Shown here piece by piece: positions 11,542-20,830 of a DNA stretch of 64,000 nt. The DNA comes from Kingdonia uniflora. Lineage: Eukaryota > Streptophyta > Magnoliopsida > Ranunculales > Circaeasteraceae. The notes under the pieces were generated by a model. It was not told the origin of the DNA. It saw only the letters and a list, made by a program, of their open reading frames with translations, and did not search any database. The stretch lies in assembly GCA_014058105.1 (NCBI GenBank), contig JACGCM010002435.1, positions 2,790,001-2,854,000 on the forward strand, written 5' to 3'. Numbering within the stretch: position 1 is the first letter of the stretch; the number at the start of each line of letters is the position of its first letter. Position numbers and translations under genes: made by a program.

Positions 11542-11783
11542 TGCAGAGACTTATCCCTCGAGCAGGGATATCAGCGAGCTAATACCATTCTAGACTCACG
11601 CCAAATGTACGTAACATACGTTATCAACAATGACACCTAGACTACAAACTGTAGAAGAACGTGGCTCGAGCACTCCAAGTAAAATAGAACAACTCAAGGA
11701 TACATGTCTTTCATGATCTGACAGTTACAGAGATAACATCCACTCTTCCCTTAATTCAGGAGAACATGCTTATATATGTAAAC
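11542..11783 (+). repeat. Element B 5' LTR, first half
   Basis: It aligns from its first bases with 54746-54990 (B's 3' LTR). It breaks off after TATATATGTAAAC exactly where element A begins at 11784. The last five bases, TAAAC, are A's left target duplication. Confidence 0.88.
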
Positions 11784-12404
11784 TGTAATGGCCAAATTCC
11801 GTAGACTCAAAATGCCTTAGAATTTGCTATCACACCAATGAACCTGTGATAATATTCTAATGGAAAGCAAGAAATGACACAGGTGGTTTTAGTGTAGAAA
11901 ACATCTGAATAGGTAAAAAAACTATGACCTTGGGTGAAAGATTTTTGTAAAAGTATCTTTATTGCTTGAGGCAGATATCTTATTACAAGTGATCTCTAGA
12001 TTTAGAAATGCTTGAACCTTGTAACTAAGATGTTTGAATGTTTTTGAGAATTTAGAATATACAATTTTCTTGGTAATTTCTCATATAATTTTCTTGTCCT
12101 TGCCTCTCCTGGAACTTCTTCCTTATATAGGCCTTCTTCATAGTTCTTCATTCTACTGGAGCACGTTCTCCGAATAATATAGTTAGTGGCGGTTGATTGA
12201 GTAACTGATGAGTTCGTAAGAGACAGGTATCTTTGACTTGTTCAGGCTTTTCAGTTTGAGCTCGACCTATATTCTTCACCAGTTCGTAGAGTAGGTTGAA
12301 ATGTTGATTAGAGAAGTCATGTTAAAAATGCTTGAGTCTGAGATGTCAGTAGTTCGATCTAGAAGCAGTTTGATCAGGGTCATATCGAGGGGTAGGCCCC
12401 TACA
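11784..12404 (-). repeat. Element A 3' LTR (621 bp)
   Basis: On the plus strand it begins TGTAATGGCC and ends CCTACA. It matches 25461-26079 along its whole length with roughly one difference in ten by eye. A TATA-like TATATAAGG lies on the minus strand near 12121-12130. Confidence 0.92.
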
Positions 12405-12421
12405 ATCGCCCCCTCGTAACC
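12405..12421 (-). other. Element A polypurine tract
   Basis: On the minus strand this reads GGTTACGAGGGGGCGAT and abuts the 3' LTR start (TGTAGG). It is the expected plus-strand primer site. Confidence 0.7.
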
Positions 12422-12747
12422 AAAATCATGAGTGGCTTTGGTTAAGAGAGAGTTTGTGGGTAATTGGTATTCGGGTTGAAAATTTTAAATATTGAAATAA
12501 AGTAATGATGGCTTTGACTGGATGGAAATTGTGGGGTTTATAGGGGAATAATGTGTATTAAATGAAGATGTAGATACTGACGTATGTGACGGTTATGGTT
12601 TGAAGAGTTGGGTCGATATTGAATGATGATGCTTGGAAAAATGTACATGTATAATAAATGTAGGGTTATATAAAGAGTACCTGTACCGAGGATTGTGACA
12701 AAGTACGCTTGATCTGTTTACAAAAAAAATATTTGTTATTTTGGAGG
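12422..12747 (+). other. leader upstream of ORFa, element A
   Basis: Non-coding stretch between the polypurine tract and ORFa. The short open frame ending at 12495 belongs mostly to LTR sequence. Any antisense transcript of ORFa would need a promoter here or in the adjoining LTR, but I see no clear TATA box. Confidence 0.35.
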
Positions 12748-13050
12748 ATGGTGAAAACTCGAAGAATGGTTCTGGAGGAGCGAATCGCTTCGAAAATCTA
12801 GAGGTTGAAGTTGAAGATCTTTGACGACCAATCCTTGGAGATGTCCATACCTGTTCCTATTCCTCCGACTTATCAAGGTAAGTCGGAAGACGAAGCGGTT
12901 GAAGTTGAGGAAGAATTTTACTGTAGGTGGAGGTTTCATGTCATCGTCTTGACAGGCGAGGAACGTTGGGCTTATCTCCATTCACTTGTAGAGGACAAGG
13001 TTGGGGAGACAGATGTAGGGATAGGAGTAACTGCGGGGCAGTTATGCTGA
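12748..13050 (+). pseudogene. Antisense ORFa, element A
   Basis: A 100-codon frame starting MVKTRRM with one premature stop (TAG 12799-12801). It is conserved in C (53172 to 52834) and B (54408 to 54123). Shared features are an MV(K/R/T)-x-R start, a central G-x-(S/T)-(Y/E)-E-(E/D) acidic stretch, and a later L-x-(S/G)-E-(E/A/Q)-x(3-4)-L-x-x-L-x-E-(D/E). I do not recognise a family. It lies on the strand opposite gag-pol, just inside the 3' LTR. Conservation in three elements suggests a real protein or exon. Confidence 0.6.
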
Positions 13051-13383
13051 TGACTTGTATCATAATAGATTCTAAGGCTGGGCCATCTTCATCTTTACCA
13101 ACTCTGCGGAGGTGGTAGTTTTAGAGGATGAGGTGATAGTAGTAGAGGAGGAAGACAAAAAGTGGAAGTCTGTTTTAGTATTTATATTACTTTTTGGCAC
13201 TAAGAAGACTTTCAGTTTGAAGAGTTGGGTCTAACACTGGGTCTTCTGCTTGCTTGGTTTCCATTTGAAGTTCGACTAGACTTTGATAAAACTCAAGTGA
13301 GGGAAGCTTTTTGTTGAGTCCAATATCTACTTTGCATCAGGGTGAAAGATTACTGAAGCAGGATGAACTGAAGGATTTGAAGT
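13051..13383. other. non-coding gap, element A
   Basis: Between ORFa and the 43-bp repeats I see no conserved ORF. It corresponds in position to unassigned DNA between ORFa and ORFb in elements B and C. Confidence 0.35.
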
Positions 13384-13545
13384 GTCGGAATGCCTGAAAG
13401 ATCAGCTATCTGTAAAGTACACAAAAAACTTGTTATCTGTAAAGTACCTGATTTCAGAGTGCTTTGTAAGACTTGATAACTGTAAAAGTATTTGATCTCT
13501 CGGTACTTTGAAAGACTTGTTATCTATAAACGCATTTGTAATCTG
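13384..13545. repeat. 43-44 bp tandem repeat, element A
   Basis: About three and a half units of the type ACTTGTTATCTGTAAAGTAC with CTTTG(T/A)AAG. Unit starts are at about 13385 (partial), 13428, 13471 and 13515. It lies between ORFa and ORFb. Confidence 0.6.
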
Positions 13546-13957
13546 ATTCGAAATGAATAATATTTATCCAAAAATTATGCTGAGATAGAATAGAATGTCT
13601 CTGGAATCGAACTAAGAATAATGCGATGACTTCGCCAAGATACTAATAAGATGATATATATATATATATATATGGCATCAAAATTATTGTTATCATAATC
13701 GAACTGTTTGAAATATGTTTATAATGTATATAATAGAAGTTTGACCTGGGGTTGGATAAAAATATGGAGAAAAGGAAATTGTATAAATTTTGGAATGGCA
13801 GGTCGATCTGTGATAGTTTGTTCGATGGAATCATGTCGAAATGAAATAGGACAAAATGATGCAGTTTGATAGAAAGTGATGTGCTCAAATATAACTTCTA
13901 CCCAGATTTTATGGTCTCTGTTACGAGATAATAGGATAAATTAGGTAAAAGGAAAGA
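13546..13957. other. non-coding gap with (TA)n, element A
   Basis: Contains a (TA)n microsatellite at about 13653-13672 and otherwise no supportable feature. It separates the tandem repeat from ORFb. Confidence 0.35.
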
Positions 13958-14314
13958 ATGACGAGGTGGACTCGTTCTGAGAGAAACCATTACGCCACTG
14001 AGGGGTAATTGGTTATTAAGATAGCCAAAGTGCGTGAATGTATTTTTGGGTTGTTGGACTATGATGCTGAATTGCCAGTGAGGGAGGTGAATGTTAAGGG
14101 TTTGGATAGGATTAGGAGAGATCGTGAATACGAACGTTGCTTTTACAAAGAGATATTCTAAGAAATAATGGTGGACCCAGCAGATTGAAAGGAAGCAGTG
14201 AGATTGCTTGTTATGGAGGAGATCGAATCTGAAGATGAGATGATTACTTAAGGATATCTGATCGGATGTGATTACCCAGGTCATCAAGGCTGTTTTAGGT
14301 ATAATTATATGTAA
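13958..14314 (+). pseudogene. Antisense ORFb, element A
   Basis: A 119-codon frame from MTRWTRSER to FRYNYM, with four in-frame stops but no frameshift. It aligns throughout with C ORFb (118 codons) and B ORFb. Landmarks: (A/T)-V/T-E-G near residue 15, I-K/N-(I/V)-A-(K/E)-(V/L)-R-E near 24, the DYDAELP region, the acidic EIESEDEM, and a C-terminal G-C-F-(R/K)-(C/Y)-N-Y-(M/L). The equal length and shared ends indicate a discrete conserved protein or exon. No known family recognised. Confidence 0.65.
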
Positions 14315-14764
14315 AGTGCTATCATAAATGAATGTAAGTATTTGAATTTTTTCTGAAAGATAAGATGAAAGTCAAATTGACCCTCTATAGTTGCAAATGC
14401 TGTTTGAGACTGTTGTGAAAAACAATTTTGAATACATTTAAAAATTTTGTTTGCTTTGGAAATGGCGTTGCTAGTACTATAAGTAGAAGAAACAAGAACA
14501 AAAAAAACATGAGCTTCTAATTTTGTTTTTTATGTAAAGCTGCAAAAATCTGATACCGTGTAAGTGTGAGTCATCATGAGTATGAGAAGGTCAGAGAAAG
14601 ATATAGAAATAGGAAAGAAAATCGATTAAAATATGAGGGAAGGGGCAAAGATGGAAAAGCAGTTTTATTAAAAAGGTGTAAGGCGTCTAACATGGATAGC
14701 AGAAATGACACCTCAGTTCCAAAACTAAGGACGGCTTGTGCGAGGCACAATAACTACCAGCCAT
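14315..14764. other. spacer upstream of the core antisense gene, element A
   Basis: Contains a 67-codon open frame (14566-14769) rich in Lys, Arg and Glu with no counterpart found in B or C, so probably chance. The stretch leads into the TATA-like box at 14765. Confidence 0.35.
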
Positions 14765-14771
14765 TATAAAG
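14765..14771 (+). promoter_or_regulatory. TATA-like box of the core antisense gene, element A
   Basis: TATAAAG, about 230 bp upstream of the first conserved splice donor. Element C has TATAAAA in the equivalent place (minus, 50946-50952) and B has TATTTATA (minus, about 37340-37347). The matching position supports a real antisense promoter. Confidence 0.45.
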
Positions 14772-14869
14772 AGAAAGAATAAATAGTGCTTCTTCCTCAC
14801 CATTCAAACATTTTTCAACTTCTAAAAACTTGGAGAGCAGAGAGAGAGAAGTGCGAAAAAATTATAGAG

Positions 14870-15004
14870 AATCTGGTAAGGATTTATCTGAGAGTGATCA
14901 ACTGTAGAAGAGAGTTACGGGGACTGAATCACGTAGGTTTCTATATAGCAATGTTGTGAGGAAAGGATTTGGCGCTACCTCAGATTCTCATTCTGACACC
15001 GAAG
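14870..15004 (+). pseudogene. Core antisense gene, exon 1, element A
   Basis: A frame ending SDSHSDTE followed by a split Gly codon at the GAAG/GTTAGT donor (intron from 15005). Element B ends the same exon SDSFSDVE with GAAG/GTTAGT. Element C ends it with SFSSI and G/GTTAGTG. One in-frame stop lies at about 14907. The ATG is not identifiable. Intron 1 runs to the ATATATAG acceptor at 15192 (188 bp). Confidence 0.55.
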
Positions 15005-15192
15005 GTTAGTAGAGATGTGCGATGCATGTTTGTGCTTTTGTAAATCATAATCTGTTTTAAGCAAATCTCTAAAAAATTATAATTTATAGCAATCTATAAA
15101 ATTTGAAATACATATAGAATATATGAAAGATTTTTTGTATGCGAATGATGGATGTACATAAGATAATAATAGATACCTGGACCAATATATAG

Positions 15193-16017
15193 GTCGACCG
15201 TGAAAGGTATTTGTGTAGGATCAAACCCTTGCCTGAAGAATTATAGTTGAGATGGATAGTTTACCTGTTAACGAGATGTCGACCTTTGGTCGAACGGCAG
15301 AGTCCCAAATTGAAATGTCTGATAGTGAGGTTAAAGTAGGGGTTGAACAATTTCAAGGTTTCCCTGAGAAATTGATACCCTATCCTCCCAATTCAGATGC
15401 ATTTAAAGAGTTTTGTAAGGCCAAGGCTACTGTAGGAGGGACATGGGGTAACTGCATAGAATACACTTGTATGTTATTTAGGGGGTGTACTGTAGCGACG
15501 GGGGAGGAATATTTTTATTTGTTGGTCGATTTGGAGAAGAAGAAACGAGATAGTGGTATAGACAAATTGATCTCGTTGGAGTATTTCGATGGGAGTATTC
15601 GGAGTGACATTTTAGAGGGCTTTTTATGTTACCTATCTCAATTAGAGTACGAGTTGAGTCTTCCCCTTACCAATTTGGCGAAATGGATTGTAAATATGAT
15701 TGGGGCATGTCCTGTTCAATTAAACGGGAAAATGTTGGAGGTGTTAAGTGTTTGCGACCATCTGAATGAAAAGTGGGAAAGGAAGGGGAAAGTGAGGAGG
15801 ATATCCCCTGAGGATATCTTACAATTTTATGGGGTGAAGAATTATCATGCCAGTGGAGGGGCATATTTTTGTGCGAGAGCAACTCGGCCTCACTTCTTCG
15901 ATCTGAACTCAACAGGTCGATCCTGGAATGACAACATAATATGGGTAAAGGGTAATTACCTTCAGAAAGATGATGAAGAACCCTTGGATCTTCTGTTTAG
16001 AACTATAAAACAAATTA
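15193..16017 (+). pseudogene. Core antisense gene, exon 2, element A (Tat aORF protein)
   Basis: The best-preserved copy: ATG at 15252 and open for about 255 codons to the splice region. Conserved landmarks in all three elements: T-W-G-N (about residue 65), the LEYFDG block (about 110), G-F-L-C-Y-L-S-Q (about 122), L-P-L-T-N-L, A-C-P-V-Q-L-N-G, I-S-P-E-D-I-L-Q-F-Y, then HFFDLNSTGRSWNDNIIWV (about 220-240). It resembles the uncharacterised antisense proteins of Tat/Grande elements, sometimes labelled 'putative gypsy type transposon' proteins. Function is unknown. Between the acceptor (15192) and the ATG the frame is continuous but has three stops. The donor at about 16018 is decayed in this copy. 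Confidence 0.7.
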
Positions 16018-16101
16018 AGTATAACAATGTATAGCGTTTAATATTGATATGTTGGAACTGTATGATATTTTGTTGATGATAAAAAATGGTGTGCATGGCA
16101 G

Positions 16102-17099
16102 GCCCGAAGTCCCAGGTGGAGAAGAAAAATTCTTTGTTGGACGAAGTTACTGAGGAAGTGGTTGAGCTCAAATCTGTGTTAGAAGGACTTGGCCCTTGCA
16201 GAAAGAAACGGGTTAGAAGCAAGTCCAAAAAAGATCAAAAATTTCAATCGACAAGGCCGATGGCGGGTGTTGATGATGATAAGAAGAAAAAAACTAGTGG
16301 GGAAGGGCGATCGAATTTTCCTAAGGCCCCTAGAGTGAACGGTTTGGTTCATCCGGAGTCTATTACCTCAAGTAAATTAGCTCAAACGTTTCTTAAAAAA
16401 TAGATGCTGAAGCATCCGTCGGCCTCTGGTACCACTGGAAGTGGTAAGGTCGAAGGAAAAGAAAAAATAGAAGAATCGAACCTTCGGGAACGTTGGGGGA
16501 GAAGGTAGTTAAAGAGCGACCTATTGTTGAGGATGATCTGAAGGAGGTAGAGGAAAGGGCCAGGCTGGCGGCTTTTCATGGGGATATGAGCAAAATGGTA
16601 GGTCTCTGTGCTCGGTTATGTGAAATATATTTTTGTATTGCGCTCCGAGCTCACAATGAGGTCAAATTGTGCTTTGTAGGTTACTTATTTGGTGAGGGGG
16701 GTATGTCTCGGAGTTGAAGAGGATAAATCCGAGCTGAAGAAGGGGAAGATTGAGCTTGAAAAGAAGATAGCTCGATTGAAGGCTAATGCGCTCAAGGATG
16801 AAAAAAATATGGGGGCCCTGAAGGCTTCCCTAGTAGTGGAGATCGACCATCTACCAGCTGAGGCGAGAGTGAATATGGAAGAGGTGGTGACGGAGCGTGA
16901 AAGACTCGGGCACCACTTTATGTTAAAGGGGTATTCAAAGGATGAAGTGGATGCTATTAAGGCAGACACCTACGTTAATGGGGGAGATGAGGATGAGGCG
17001 AAAGGGGTTACTGAAGGGTTGGATGGTGTCTCTTGTCAGACAATGCTAGATAACCAAGGGGATGACACCGAGCTCCCAGACGGGAGCATGAGAAGGTAG
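16102..17099 (+). pseudogene. Core antisense gene, linker and first coiled-coil exons, element A
   Basis: After the ATGGCAG acceptor (16100-16101) the phase-1 join gives SPKSQVEKK, a match to B (HPHSKVKK) and C (SPNPTSLL). A basic linker (KKRVRSKSKK) follows. Open frames at 16102-16403, 16493-16600 and 16689-17099 encode charged helices with heptad-like Leu/Ile/Val spacing, then GYSKDEVDAIKADTY and an acidic tail. Likely further introns lie near 16596-16681 and from about 17097 to 17211. This would form the stalk region of a long coiled-coil protein. Confidence 0.55.
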
Positions 17100-17211
17100 G
17101 GTAGTGAAATGATTTTGTACAAATATTTTAGAAATATTTCTATAAATCTGTTGGATATTTTGTATTGAATAGAATTTTGTAGGTTGAATTCTTTTTTATA
17201 ACCCTTGTGTA

Positions 17212-19007
17212 GGTACTTAGAGAAACGAGCCTCAGAATAAAAGATTTAGAGACTGAGCTTGGCAGGGAACGAGAGACCTCCACATCCTTGTTGTCTTCGC
17301 AAGTGGAGCTGCAGGTTAGATCGGAGCAGGCAATGCTCAACTCGTATGTTTCATTAACATAAAGCTATCGAGTAAATAAGACAACATAGAACGTAGAGGC
17401 AGACCAAAAAATTGTTATTAGTTTTAGGAAAATGGCGCTCAAATAGTGTATAGGAAAAATTAAAGTCTTTGACAAAGTAGGATAAAGAGAATGTGTACCT
17501 TAGGCCTAGAAATATATGTCATGGAGTATCCATCTGAGATCGTACTTCAACCTTTAAGTCTAGAGCTAGTTGCATACAGTAGATATTATAAATCAAATAT
17601 CTTGTTAGAAATGAGATATGCATATGTATGTTGAGGGGGTATTCTGAATCGAACTGGATATAACGTATATGTATTGTGCATGTCAAATTGGATTCAGCTC
17701 GCTCGCACGAAGATGAGGCACTCCAATGTAACCGAGAATTTGTAGAGGAGTTGGATAAGGTGGGAGAGGCGAGTGGGGACAGAGAAGACCAACATGTAAA
17801 TGTGCACTTCAAGTTTGTTGAGGCAACCCAGACTGTTGTTGACCTCACTCGTAAGATCGAGGAAAAGGATGCCAAAATTGATAGGGGGCTAAAAGAGCAT
17901 GCGGAGATAAAAGAATATGCAGTGAAGCTCCAAAGTGAGATTGACACGCTATTGGTAAAGAGTAGGTATGTTGAGATGGCTCAATACTGTATTCAGGCGC
18001 TAGAAAGATCGGAGGAACAATTTCAAACTAATTTTTAGACTAGTAGATGCGAGCTGGACTGACTGAAAAAGAAAATCATTGAAAAAGATAACGAGCTGAA
18101 GATAGCTCGAGAGAACCTAATGGCTTCGGAAGCTACAACTAAACACTTGGATACTGTTTTACCTGCAAGGGATATAGTGTTTCAGACGATGCAACGGAAG
18201 TGTGACGAGTTGAATGAGAGAGTGGCACGATTGAAGACCAAATTGGCGTGAGCCAACGCGCGTGTCAGGAATGCCAAGGCTGGAGAGCGCTCGAAGAAGA
18301 GTAGAAATGATGCTAAGGTTTTTCTTGTCCAAGGGGATGTAGTTAGCCTATCAGCTCGAATTAGGAAGCTGGAAGGGGAGGTAGCTCGAATTCAAGGGCA
18401 TGTGCAGAAAGGGAATGAAAATTTAAGGGAGTGCCAACATAAGTTCGATACTACTCTTGTCGAGGAAAAAGTATTGGTAGGGGAAATTAGTGTGAAGGAG
18501 ACTCTGGCAAAGAAGAAAGATAACCGGTTAAAGGATACTTTGGCCGGGGAAGAGTTAAATGTAGAAATTGTGAGACTTCGTACTCAGGTAGCAGACTTAA
18601 AGGCCATTAATCAGGCTAAATTAGATAAAGCTGTCAAAAAATTGGAAAAGATTATAGCTTCTCATGCTCTGATAGAAAGGGAGATGGCATATCAAAAGCG
18701 ACGTTATGCGAGGTTGGAGGAACGCCTTGAGAAGGCGAGATCCTACTTTTTAAAAATAGTTGTAGCTCATGCATCACGCTCAGACTTGCTAAAGTTGATC
18801 GTTGCTTATTTTGTAGAGGAAGTAAAAAGACTTGAGTTAGAACGAGATACCGTGTTTAAAAGTTAGTCTAATAAGGGATGCATTTGTGGAGCTGATATAG
18901 ATCGAGGAAACTGTATGGCCTCCATGGAAACAAGTTTAGGCCCTCGCCCTGTAGACCTGAGAGAGCGGGGCAGGGTTGCTGTAACTCAAGAACTGAAATT
19001 TGATTGA
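17212..19007 (+). pseudogene. Core antisense gene, coiled-coil exons and C-terminus, element A
   Basis: Frames at 17212-17342, 17676-18038 and 18402-18866, joined by short broken stretches, encode long Glu/Lys/Leu-rich coiled coil. The conserved end reads YFVEEVKRLE, then after one stop KGCICGADIDRGNCMASMET (ending at tga 19005-19007). Element B has KGYICKVNIDQSNC at the same place, so the true end lies beyond the stop at 18866. No catalytic motif is visible. A structural or adaptor role is only a guess. It ends about 770 bp from the convergent pol end. Confidence 0.6.
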
Positions 19008-19130
19008 CCTCCTATTATAGGGGAAAGCACGACTGACATCCCAACAGTAGAAAATAATCCAATGTAGTGGATGTGAATACAACCTGAAAATAAATAGTAT
19101 CTGTCGTAAACATAGCGAAGTAGATGAAAA

Positions 19131-19625
19131 CTAGTATTACCTTTACCTTATCTTATGTCTGTTAGGGCCTTTGATATAATTTTTTTTTTTACATTTGTTC
19201 CAATCGTAGAGATGGCTTGAGTCAGTCAAACCAATTGAATCTTGATTAAATTGTAGTAATGTTGCAGACATATTAAAAGAGATGCAGGCTAGTATTACCT
19301 TTACCTTATCTTATATCTGTTAGAGTCGTTGATATAAATTTTTTTTTTCTACATTTGTTTCAATCACAAAGATTTAGTAGAGTCAGCCAAACCAAGTGTT
19401 ATCCTTGATTTAACTGGTATAATGTCCCAAACAAGTTAAAAGAGATGAAGGCTAGTATTACCTTTGCCCTACCTGTTTGGTAGAGTCTTTGATATAAAAC
19501 AAGTTTCTATATTTATTTCAATCGTAGAGATTGTAGAGCTAGCTAAGCCAAGTGCTATCATTGATTTAACTGATATGAGATCGATTGAAAGCTAGTATTA
19601 TCTATGCTTTAATCTATAGAATGTA
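19131..19625. repeat. About 160-bp tandem repeat in the pol/antisense spacer, element A
   Basis: Units begin CTAGTATTACCTTT at 19131, 19289, 19452 and 19592 (spacing 158, 163 and 140). Each contains CTGTTAG(G/A)G, TTGATATAA, a T-run and AACCAA(G/T)TG. The array sits between the ends of the two convergent genes, the same place as different repeats in B and C. Confidence 0.85.
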
Positions 19626-19774
19626 GTTGAATCTACGTAAGTAAAGAGATGTTGTAAAAAACTTGGAAGTTTTAATGAACAGTTCAGAATTTACATTGGA
19701 TGGAGATGAAAATCTCAATTTTGGAATTGAAAAAACAAAAACGAGAAATGGAAATGGAGTAGTAAGGTGTTTAA

Positions 19775-20830
19775 CAATAGTATCATTTTAGTTGCCTAGT
19801 GTTCCAAGGATTTGAAATATGGATTCCCTCTTTTGCCATGAGGTAATATGATCCCAGGCCTGAGAGACCTGTGATAATGAATGGACCCTCCCAATTGTAG
19901 GCTAATTTTCTAGGGTAAGGCGCTTTGCGGTGTTGAGGAATTTCTTTGTACGAGATCATCGATTTGGAAGGTACAGTTTCTGACTCGGCTGTTGTAAAAA
20001 CTGGCTTGCATATAATGATATTAACCTAGGTTAGCGATGATGCGTTCCTTAGTTTTATTGATCATATTGAGGTTGCAAGCCAATTCGAACTCATTTTATC
20101 GTCAGTTAGCCCGTGATCTCGAACTAGATTATGGTATTCCAAAGGAATGACAACCTCAGTGCCATAAGCAAGGAAAAATGGGGTGTATCCTGCTGACTGT
20201 CATGGAGTGGTACGATATGCCCATTGGACATGAGGTAGTTCTCAAACCCAATTCCTTTTTTTCTGTGAGTTAAACCTTTTTTGAGTCCATCTACGATGGT
20301 TTTGTTGGTGCTTTTGGCTTGGCCATTTCCTTGAGGACAGTAAGGATTGGATAGTGAGTGGATGATATTGTGTTGGTTGAGGAAGGCTATAATTTTATCT
20401 CCAACAAATTGGGGCCCGTTATTAATATGAATTAGGTGGGGGCACCCAAACCGAGTGATGATGTGTTCCAAGACAAAAGAGATAACTTCTTCTTCTTTGG
20501 TTCGACGGAGTGGAACTGCTTTTACCCATTTTGTAAAATAATCGATAGCTACGAGTAGGTGACGGCAGTTACCTGGAGAATTAGGGAATTTGCCGACGAG
20601 ATCAAGTGCCTATCTTTTGAAAGGCCAGAACACCTTGCTTGCATAGAGTTCAAGCGCAGGGGCGCGTATCATGTGTCCATTCCTTTGGCAGGCATCACAT
20701 TTGTGTGAGTACTCATCTGCTTGCTTGTGTATGTCGGGCCTGAATACTCATTGTGTAATAGCTTTGTTTGCTAGTGATCAACCTGCAGCATGAGAGCCAC
20801 AAGTCCCTTCATTCAATTCACGAAGCTTTT
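19775..20830 (-). pseudogene. Integrase, element A
   Basis: Reading on the minus strand: zinc-finger remnant CDACQRNGHMI, catalytic core with VAIDYFTKWVKAVP, then NNGPQFVGD where the family has an Asp (the second catalytic Asp replaced by Asn), NPYCPQGNGQAK, and the C-terminal WEGPFI and NPWNTRQLK tail near 19775. It would insert the cDNA into the genome. Several stops and frameshifts make it non-functional. The longest open piece is 20124-20471. Confidence 0.85.

Noticed and set aside
12866..12880. CAAG/GTAAGT splice-donor-like site within ORFa of element A
   Set aside because: The coding similarity to C and B continues across it, so it is probably not used as a donor.
14566..14769. 67-codon plus-strand frame upstream of the antisense core gene in element A
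   Set aside because: No counterpart in elements B or C, unlike the conserved ORFs on either side.
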